From: Aminipila terrae
Lineage (GTDB): Bacteria; Bacillota; Clostridia; Peptostreptococcales; Anaerovoracaceae
Assembly (NCBI RefSeq): GCF_010120715.1
Contig: NZ_CP047591.1
Coordinates: 1,674,001 to 1,738,000 of the forward strand
Direction of reading: 5' to 3'
Length of the DNA: 64,000 nucleotides
The notes beneath the pieces are model-generated. The model saw only the letters and a program-made list of their open reading frames with translations, searched no databases and had not been told where the DNA came from. Below are positions 53,700-64,000 of this stretch, one piece after another (positions within the stretch are counted from its first letter, which is position 1; every line of letters begins with the position of its first letter). The translations under genes and the position numbers were made by a program.

Positions 53700-55025
53700 A
53701 TGACCGAGAAGAAAAAACATTTACAAAGCATACACGTGCAGCATAATAAGTATACTGCTGGATGTGAAACAGAAATAATGCCCATTCCTGATTTTGTTTA
53801 TATCTCCATGTCTCAGCATATAGGAACACCATGTAAGCCTCTTGTGGCAAAAGGCGATTACGTTAAAGTGGGGCAGCCTATAGGTGATACAGATGCTTTT
53901 GTAAGTGTACCGATTCATTCTAGTGTCTCAGGTATAGTCACAGGAATTGAAGGGGTACGTTCTGGCAATGGCGGGAATGATACCATTGTTATTATAGAAG
54001 CAGATAAGAAACAAGAATTATGGGATGGAATTCAGGTTCCAAAGGTTAACAACAGAAAAGAATTTGTAAAAGCTGTAAGAACCAGTGGACTGGTTGGTTT
54101 GGGAGGAGCATCCTTTCCAACTCATATTAAATATAATCCGAAAAACATTGACGAAGTGACTACACTGATTGTGAATGGAGCAGAATGTGAACCATTTATT
54201 ACTTCCGACCACAGGCTTATGTTGGAAGAAACAGAAAATATCATTAGTGGAATGCTGTTGGTAATGAAGTTTCTTGAACTGGAAGAAGGATTTATTGGTA
54301 TAGAAGATAACAAGCCAGATGCTATTGAAGCTATAAACAATATGATCATACAGAAAGGCAGTCCTAATATTAAGGTTGTGCCTCTTAGATCAAGATATCC
54401 TCAGGGTGCAGAAAGAGTTATGGTATATGAAGTGACTGGAAAGACCATGGATGCTGGTGTCCTTCCTGCTGAGCTGGGAATTATCCTGTCAAACGTTACA
54501 TCAATCGCATTTCTCGGACAGCACTTTAAAGATGGTATACCACTTATCAACAAAAGAATAACGGTTGATGGTAATGCGGTATCAAGGCCTGCAAATGTTA
54601 TGTGTCCTATTGGAACCAAGATTGCCGATGTTATAGAATTTTGTGGCGGATATAAAGAGGAACCTAAGAAAATTTTAATGGGAGGTCCAATGATGGGCCG
54701 TGCCATTTTTACAGATCAAATGCCTGTCATTAAAAACAATAATGCCATTCTTGCTTTTGCGGGAGAACAGGCTTGGGTTAAAGAAGAAACTGCCTGCATC
54801 AACTGCGGCAGATGTTACAAGGCCTGTCCATTCAAGCTGATGCCTACAGCTCTTTCGTCAGCAGTTCAGAGAAAAGATGCAGAAGCATTAGAACGATTCA
54901 AGGTTATGCAGTGTATGGAATGTGGAAGCTGTTCCTATATTTGCCCTGCAAGAAGACCTCTGAGCTTTAACAATAAGCTTGGGAAAGCAATATTAAAGGA
55001 GGCACAAAGTAACAATGGGAAATAA
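53700..55025 (+). CDS. rnfC: Rnf electron transport complex subunit C
   Basis: RnfC is the peripheral NADH-side subunit of the membrane complex that couples ferredoxin oxidation by NAD to ion export. The 441-residue protein has the N-terminal barrel-sandwich-like part, the flavin/NADH region with G-L-G-G-A-S-F-P-T-H (near residue 132), and two C-terminal ferredoxin motifs (C-I-N-C-G-R-C...C-P and C-M-E-C-G-S-C...C-P). GGAAGGAAG precedes the ATG. It overlaps rnfD by 11 nt and heads the six-gene unit. Confidence 0.95.
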   Translation: MTEKKKHLQSIHVQHNKYTAGCETEIMPIPDFVYISMSQHIGTPCKPLVAKGDYVKVGQPIGDTDAFVSVPIHSSVSGIVTGIEGVRSGNGGNDTIVIIEADKKQELWDGIQVPKVNNRKEFVKAVRTSGLVGLGGASFPTHIKYNPKNIDEVTTLIVNGAECEPFITSDHRLMLEETENIISGMLLVMKFLELEEGFIGIEDNKPDAIEAINNMIIQKGSPNIKVVPLRSRYPQGAERVMVYEVTGKTMDAGVLPAELGIILSNVTSIAFLGQHFKDGIPLINKRITVDGNAVSRPANVMCPIGTKIADVIEFCGGYKEEPKKILMGGPMMGRAIFTDQMPVIKNNNAILAFAGEQAWVKEETACINCGRCYKACPFKLMPTALSSAVQRKDAEALERFKVMQCMECGSCSYICPARRPLSFNNKLGKAILKEAQSNNGK

Positions 55026-55961
55026 AGCATATGACAACTTAATCGTATCATCAGCGCCTCATTTAGTCAGCGAGGTAGATACATCCAGAATCATGGGAAC
55101 TGTTATTCTGGCATTAGTACCTTCATTTCTTGTAAGTACTTATGTTTTCGGGTTCAGAGTTATCACACTTACTTTAGTCTGTATTATCGCTTGTGTAGCC
55201 TTTGAATATCTTTTCAATAAGATTACACAAAGAGCGCAGACTATTGGAGATTTAAGCGCAGTTGTAACAGGTGTACTTCTCGCATTTAATGTACCTTCAA
55301 ACTTATCCTACATAATAGCTATTATTGGTTGTTTCGTGGCAATTGTCATTGTAAAAGGTTTATTTGGAGGATTAGGGCAAAATGTTGCTAATCCGGCCAT
55401 TACTGCAAGAATTGTTCTTTTACTTTCCTTTACCACACAAATGACCACATGGCCGTTACCAAGAGGACAGCAGATAGCTGATGTGGTCACAGGGCCAACC
55501 CCTCTTGGCATGTTAAAAGAAGGAACAGCGGCACTTCCTTCAAACACAGAGGTATTTTTAGGATTTATCGGTGGGTCTATGGGTGAAGTCAGTGCCATTG
55601 CGTTGTTAATTGGCGGACTGTTTTTAATCTGGAGGAGGATCATATCACCAATTATTCCTGTATCCTTCATTGCAACAGTTGCTGTTATAGCATTTGCTGC
55701 AGGCCAGGACCCAATATTTCACATTATGGCAGGGGGGTTATGATAGGAGCTTTCTTTATGGCAACTGATTATGCTACATCTCCTATGCTGCCCCTTGGAA
55801 AACTGATTTTTGGGATTGGATGCGGATTTTTCACCATGATTATCCGATTATTCGGTTCTTATCCAGAAGGTGTGTCTTTTGCTATTCTTCTAATGAATAT
55901 CATAACTCCACACATTGATAACTTCTGTGAAAGGAGAATGTTTGGAGGTGTGAAGAAATAA
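55015..55961 (+). pseudogene. rnfD: Rnf electron transport complex subunit D, frameshifted
   Basis: RnfD is a polytopic subunit carrying covalent flavin. The first frame (to 55743, 242 residues) gives the membrane helices and T-G-P-T-P-L-G, where Thr 162 is the expected flavin site. It stops at TGA after A-G-G-L. The next frame (from 55740) gives M-I-G-A-F-F-M-A-T-D-Y-A-T-S-P-M, the standard continuation of RnfD, to the end at 55961. One more base in the six-base G-run at 55732-55737 yields A-G-G-V-M-I-G-A and a full protein of about 315 residues. As the complex needs RnfD, a sequencing error is likely, though frameshifting or a split gene cannot be excluded. Confidence 0.87.
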
Positions 55962-56545
55962 TGGGAAATTCAACTTTTAACGAACATATAAAACCTTCGT
56001 TAGTATTAGTTATTATATGTCTGGTTGTTTCTATTGCTTTATCTCAGGTATATGCTATTACATTACCTCTAATTGAATCCATTACGGCAAAGACTGCAGA
56101 CCAGACCAGAACTGTGGTTCTGCCAAAAGCAGATACATTTACCCCATATACGGGAAAACTTCAGGACGGTATAGTAGATTTTTACATTGCAAATAATGGT
56201 GCAGGTGCTGCAATCACAGCAACTGCTAATAGCTACGGCGGTCTAATTACTGTAATGGTGGGTATTGACGCCAAAGGGGCCATTACAGGGGTTAAAGTGA
56301 TGTCTCACTCAGATACACCGGGCCTTGGTACAAAAGCCCAGACTCCTGAATACTTAAGCCAGTATAATGGTATGACTGGAGCTGAGATAATTCCTGATGC
56401 TAATGCAATTGGACAGGGGACTATAAAGGACAATACAAACCTGGATGCTATTACTGGTGCAACCATTTCCTCAAATGGTGTTTACCATTCTGTTCAAAGA
56501 GCTTTAGCACAGTTTGAAGCTGCAGGAGGTGAAAATAATGAATAA
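55961..56545 (+). CDS. rnfG: Rnf electron transport complex subunit G
   Basis: The 194-residue protein has one N-terminal membrane helix (about residues 12-33) and an extracytoplasmic FMN-binding domain. The T-G-A-T-I-S motif at about residues 165-170 carries the Thr for covalent flavin attachment. The M-S-H-S-D-T-P-G-L-G-T-K segment is typical. It starts within the stop codon of rnfD (TAATG). It overlaps the start of rnfE. Confidence 0.95.
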   Translation: MGNSTFNEHIKPSLVLVIICLVVSIALSQVYAITLPLIESITAKTADQTRTVVLPKADTFTPYTGKLQDGIVDFYIANNGAGAAITATANSYGGLITVMVGIDAKGAITGVKVMSHSDTPGLGTKAQTPEYLSQYNGMTGAEIIPDANAIGQGTIKDNTNLDAITGATISSNGVYHSVQRALAQFEAAGGENNE

Positions 56546-57305
56546 ACTTAGTATCGTGACAAAGGGTATCGTTAAGGAAAACCCTACGTTAGTTTTATTA
56601 CTTGGTACGTGTCCCACTCTGGCCACAACATCCAGCATTATCAACGGGATTGGAATGGGTATTTCCGCTACTGCGGTATTGATTTGTTCCAACATTGTTA
56701 TTTCCATGCTGAAGAGGGTGATCCCGGATAAGGTGAGAATCCCATGTTACATAGTAGTAATAGCTGGATTTGTAACTTGTGTGCAATTTTTAATAAAGGC
56801 ATACGCACCGGCACTGGATAAGGCTCTTGGATTGTTTATTCCTTTGATTGTAGTAAACTGCATCATATTAGGAAGAGCGGAAATGTTTGCAAATAAGAAT
56901 TCCGTTATTGATTCAGCCCTGGATGGACTTGGCATGGGAATCGGTTTTACCTGTGCTCTTGCATGTATGGGATTTATCAGAGAGTTACTTGGAGCAGGAA
57001 CATTATTCAATGTTCATATTTTCGGTGATGGATTTACACCAATGTCCATTTTCATGCTTGCTCCTGGTGGATTCTTCGTATACAGTATCTTAGTTGCAGG
57101 AATTAACTTCATTTCTAAAGGAAAAGCAGTTAAAAAGAAAGAATTTGGTTGTGCAGGTTGTGCCATGGCTGGAACCTGCCACTCAGAGAATAAAGGGGTT
57201 GTGAATAATGAAAGAAATTCTTATGATCATGATGTCCGTTGCTCTGGTCAACAACTTTGTATTGGCACAATTCTTAGGTATCTGCCCATTCCTTGGAGTA
57301 TCTAA
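56538..57305 (+). CDS. rnfE: Rnf electron transport complex subunit E (C-terminus probably frameshifted)
   Basis: RnfE is a six-helix membrane subunit, homologous to RnfA and NqrD, and part of the iron-binding membrane core. ATG at 56538 (GGAGGTGA upstream) starts MNKLSIVTKGIVKENP. C-C motifs follow at about residues 208-223. As given, the frame runs 98 nt into rnfA and ends with an alien tail. A fifth G in the run at 57195-57198 would end the protein in K-G-G-C-E with TAA directly overlapping the rnfA ATG, as is usual in this operon. I therefore suspect one missing base and a true end at 57208. Confidence 0.85.
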   Translation: MNKLSIVTKGIVKENPTLVLLLGTCPTLATTSSIINGIGMGISATAVLICSNIVISMLKRVIPDKVRIPCYIVVIAGFVTCVQFLIKAYAPALDKALGLFIPLIVVNCIILGRAEMFANKNSVIDSALDGLGMGIGFTCALACMGFIRELLGAGTLFNVHIFGDGFTPMSIFMLAPGGFFVYSILVAGINFISKGKAVKKKEFGCAGCAMAGTCHSENKGVVNNERNSYDHDVRCSGQQLCIGTILRYLPIPWSI

Positions 57306-57798
57306 GAAGCTTGACTCAGCTGTAGGTATGGGTATTGCTGTAACTTTTGTTATGGTTATCGCAACAGCTTGTACCTGGCCAGTTCAGATTCTTTTATTGG
57401 ATCGATATAACATTGGATATTTACAGACGGTAGCCTTTATTCTTATTATTGCTGCACTGGTACAGTTCCTTGAAATGTTCCTGAAGAAGTTTATCCCTTC
57501 CCTTTATAAGGGGCTTGGCGTATATCTTCCTCTGATTACAACAAACTGTGCTGTTCTTGGTGTAACTATTATGAATATTAAGAGCGAATTCAACTTTGTA
57601 GAATCTATTGCCAACTCATTTGCGGCTGGTGTTGGTTTCTTGCTTGCCATGGTATTATTCTCTGGTATGAGGCAGAAGATAGAAGCTGCTAACATACCTA
57701 AAGCTTTTAAGGGTGTTCCAATTACACTTATTGGTGCTTCCATTCTATCCCTTTCATTCATGGGATTCAGTGGTGTAGTTCAAGGCATATTTGGTTAG
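57208..57798 (+). CDS. rnfA: Rnf electron transport complex subunit A
   Basis: The 196-residue protein with six membrane helices is a homologue of RnfE and NqrE. It carries N-N-F-V-L-A-Q-F-L-G-I-C-P-F-L-G at the start, with the Cys that coordinates iron in the family core, and T-T-N-C-A-V-L-G near residue 111. Length is standard. rnfB follows after 16 nt. Confidence 0.95.
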   Translation: MKEILMIMMSVALVNNFVLAQFLGICPFLGVSKKLDSAVGMGIAVTFVMVIATACTWPVQILLLDRYNIGYLQTVAFILIIAALVQFLEMFLKKFIPSLYKGLGVYLPLITTNCAVLGVTIMNIKSEFNFVESIANSFAAGVGFLLAMVLFSGMRQKIEAANIPKAFKGVPITLIGASILSLSFMGFSGVVQGIFG

Positions 57799-57814
57799 AG
57801 GGGAGGAGAATAGT

Positions 57815-58669
57815 ATGATGACACCAGTAATATTATTAGTAACTATGGGCCTGATTTCAGGTGTTGTTCTTACGATTGCATCAAAAGTATTTTTCGTTCC
57901 CGTTGATGAGACTGTATCCCAGGTTCGTGAAGTCCTTCCAGGTGCAAACTGTGGCGCCTGTGGATTTGCAGGATGTGACGATTATGCAGCTGCAATAGGC
58001 GCGGATCATTCATTAAGTCCTAGTCTTTGCCCGGTGGGTGGAGCAGCAACTGCTACAGCTATCGGTTCAATCCTTGGTGTTGAAGCTAAGGCTGCAGAAC
58101 CAAAGGTTGCTTTCGTTAAATGTAAGGGGAGCAATGATAATACTAAAAAAATTATGGAATATAAAGGTGTGCAGACTTGTGCTGCTGCTAAGAATTTCTA
58201 TGGAGGCAATTGGGCCTGTCCGCAAGGCTGCATAAGTCTTGGGGACTGTGTGTCAGTTTGCCAGTATGATGCAATCCGAATTTGTGATGGCGTGGCTGTT
58301 GTTGACAGAGATGCGTGTGTTGGCTGTGGTATGTGTGAAAAGGCTTGTCCGAATAATGTTATTACTATAGCAGAAAAGAATAAAGTGGTCTATGTAGCAT
58401 GCAATTCTACTGAAACTGGAGCAAAAGCTAAAAAGGCCTGCCAGGTTGCCTGTATTGGCTGTAAGAAATGTGAAAAGGTTTGTAAGTTTGATGCTATTAC
58501 AGTTGAAAACAATCTTGCAAAAATTGACTTTGAAAAATGCAAAAATTGTGGCCTTTGTGAAAAAGAATGTCCTACTAAGGCAATATCAAATTTGAGAGTA
58601 AAAAAGACAATATCTACTGCACCAACAAACAAGGAACAGAAAGTTAAAGCAGCTAAAGCAAAAGGCTAA
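57815..58669 (+). CDS. rnfB: Rnf electron transport complex subunit B
   Basis: RnfB receives electrons from reduced ferredoxin. The 284-residue protein has a membrane anchor (about residues 4-24) and a four-Cys cluster (C-G-A-C-G-F-A-G-C-D-D-Y-A). Ferredoxin-like motifs are spread over the rest, including C-V-G-C-G-M-C...C-P, C-I-G-C-K-K-C and C-K-N-C-G-L-C...C-P. It ends in a Lys/Ala tail. ATG at 57815 with GGGGAGGAG upstream is chosen over an earlier GTG. A terminator closes the operon 60 nt later. Confidence 0.95.
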   Translation: MMTPVILLVTMGLISGVVLTIASKVFFVPVDETVSQVREVLPGANCGACGFAGCDDYAAAIGADHSLSPSLCPVGGAATATAIGSILGVEAKAAEPKVAFVKCKGSNDNTKKIMEYKGVQTCAAAKNFYGGNWACPQGCISLGDCVSVCQYDAIRICDGVAVVDRDACVGCGMCEKACPNNVITIAEKNKVVYVACNSTETGAKAKKACQVACIGCKKCEKVCKFDAITVENNLAKIDFEKCKNCGLCEKECPTKAISNLRVKKTISTAPTNKEQKVKAAKAKG

Positions 58670-58731
58670 TCAGCCCGTAAGAATATTTATAAAAGGTAAA
58701 AAAGCTTATTGTTAATATAATAAATAAAAAC

Positions 58732-58769
58732 AAAGAAGGGATTCTCAACTGAGAATGCCTTCTTTATTA
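58732..58769 (+). terminator. rho-independent terminator of the rnf operon
   Basis: AAAGAAGG, one G-G mismatch, then ATTCTC pairs with GAGAAT...CCTTCTTT around AACT, followed by ATTATATAT. The T-run is modest. Confidence 0.75.
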
Positions 58770-58833
58770 TATATACCAGGAATGCTTATTAAGAATGGCT
58801 GAAAAAAGAAGTATAATTAAATGAAAAAAAGTG

Positions 58834-58862
58834 TTGACATGTGAACGATATTTTGGTATTCT
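58834..58862 (+). promoter_or_regulatory. rRNA operon promoter P1
   Basis: TTGACA (58834-58839), a 17-bp spacer and TATTCT (58857-58862), about 500 nt before the 16S gene. Confidence 0.65.
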
Positions 58863-59018
58863 AAATAAGCTGTCCCGTGAGGCAGGGGTTACATCTCTGA
58901 AAATGAATGTACCACATATTGTAGTTTTGCTTACGAGCAGACAACAATATCAACAATATTTTGTTTTGATAGTAAAACTCGAATTAATGAATAAACTTGA
59001 AAAAAACGAAAAAAGATG

Positions 59019-59047
59019 TTGACAAACTTGCGGAATAGTATTATGAT
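59019..59047 (+). promoter_or_regulatory. rRNA operon promoter P2
   Basis: TTGACA (59019-59024), a 17-bp spacer and TATGAT (59042-59047), about 310 nt before the 16S gene. The two tandem promoters share the TGTTGACA context, as is usual for rRNA operons. The leader after it holds a CCTTGAAAAC boxA-like segment near 59100. Confidence 0.8.
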
Positions 59048-59355
59048 ATAAAAGTTCCTTACGGAACGGCGCTGACAGTGAAAACTGCAGAAGCGCAAGA
59101 ACCTTGAAAACTTCATAGTGTAAAAGAATTAGTCAAGAGGACATTAAGTTGTTCTCGATACTAAGTACAAACAATCATAACGATTGGTAAGATAACCAAA
59201 CTTGTTTTGGAAGTCAACGTACAATTTCTTAAAAAACAACAATAATTCTAGGATTTATGTTTTGCATAAAGAATAGAGAAGCGAAACGCGAAGCGTTTCA
59301 GCCGAGCAGAAGCTCAAACTTGATTTGATTCAGAGAAATCTGATTTAAATACCAT

Positions 59356-60878
<1,523 letters not shown>

Positions 60879-60909
60879 AGACTAACACTTTTGCACTATG
60901 AGTTTATAT

Positions 60910-60984
60910 GGGGAATTAGCTCAGCTGGGAGAGCACCTGCCTTGCACGCAGGGGTCAAGGGTTCGATCCCCTTATTCTCCACCA
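60910..60984 (+). tRNA. tRNA-Ala (anticodon TGC)
   Basis: A 75-nt cloverleaf with encoded CCA sits in the 16S-23S spacer. The acceptor GGGGAAT pairs with ATTCTCC, the anticodon loop is CTTGCAC (anticodon TGC), and the T arm contains GGTTCGATC. The variable loop is 4 nt. No tRNA-Ile accompanies it. Confidence 0.97.
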
Positions 60985-61269
60985 GAACTTTTAAAAGGGT
61001 TCTAAATGTACTTTGAAAACTGGATAATATGCAAAATATCAGAAAGTGTTAAAAAACACAAATATGACAACGAAATCGAGGTTATCGAAAGATAACAAAC
61101 AGTTATAGAACTAAGACAAAAGTCTTTTCGGACAGAGATGTCTAAAAGAATGATGTCGGGTGTAAAATAACTACGATTTCAACCGAGAAACCAGAGAATT
61201 ACGAGTTAATTAACAAGTAAGTCTAAAAAATATAAGTCTTATCTAACGCTAGATAAGCAAAACGCTTAT
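60985..61269 (+). other. 16S-23S spacer with boxA-like element
   Basis: The spacer carries ACTTTGAAAACTGGATA near 61010, similar to the boxA-like antitermination/processing segments found before rRNA genes in Firmicutes and to the leader before 16S. No gene is visible. Confidence 0.5.

Positions 61270-64000
<2,731 letters not shown>

Overview
The window is an AT-rich chromosomal segment from a low-GC Gram-positive anaerobe. Three things point to an amino-acid-fermenting member of the Clostridia: a complete Rnf ion-pumping complex, peptidase and amidohydrolase genes, and the character of the 16S rRNA. From its V3-V4 region I would place it in or near the Anaerovoracaceae (old Clostridiales Family XIII, Aminipila/Anaerovorax-like). 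That placement is recognition, not a search.

Layout. 1-5,400: tail of a repeat-type surface protein, then a leftward block of two M20 peptidases, an IclR regulator and a YfcC-type carrier, probably for uptake and hydrolysis of acylated amino acids or small peptides. 5,560-7,460: an SPFH/zinc-ribbon protein with a membrane zinc-ribbon partner. 7,600-7,830: two tRNA-Lys(CTT). 7,975-12,290: a radical SAM/SPASM protein, a 50-residue basic protein, and a zinc-ribbon/membrane envelope cluster. 12,500-20,540: ATP-type PEP carboxykinase, a UPF0182 membrane protein, a long glutamine synthetase and SerS. 20,685-31,465: an efflux island with a TolC-like protein, a HlyD adaptor, two ABC-2 permeases, an RND adaptor and pump, and two TetR regulators. 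31,850-43,250: three chemoreceptors (two tandem Cache paralogues), a small alarmone synthetase, a ModA-ModB-XdhC-MoeA-like molybdenum block and a YitT protein. 43,280-46,290: a metal-responsive ArsR regulator and a P-type ATPase. 46,510-52,340: an NhaC-type antiporter, two YtcJ-like amidohydrolases and a BTAD regulator. 52,480-58,670: a LysR regulator and rnfCDGEAB. 58,830-64,000: an rRNA operon (two promoters, 16S, tRNA-Ala, 23S cut by the window end).

The genes fit together as follows. Peptides and amides are imported and hydrolysed, amino-acid fermentation reduces ferredoxin, and Rnf turns ferredoxin oxidation into an ion gradient. PEP carboxykinase and glutamine synthetase link carbon and nitrogen metabolism. 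The chemoreceptors carry a Cache motif associated with amino-acid sensing.

The most consequential observation is that six genes (M20 peptidase, M20D peptidase, zinc-ribbon protein, YitT, rnfD and rnfE) each look broken by one missing base, mostly at short homopolymers. Because conserved Rnf genes are among them, systematic base under-calling in the assembly is more likely than real decay. Translations at these six loci should be repaired before use.
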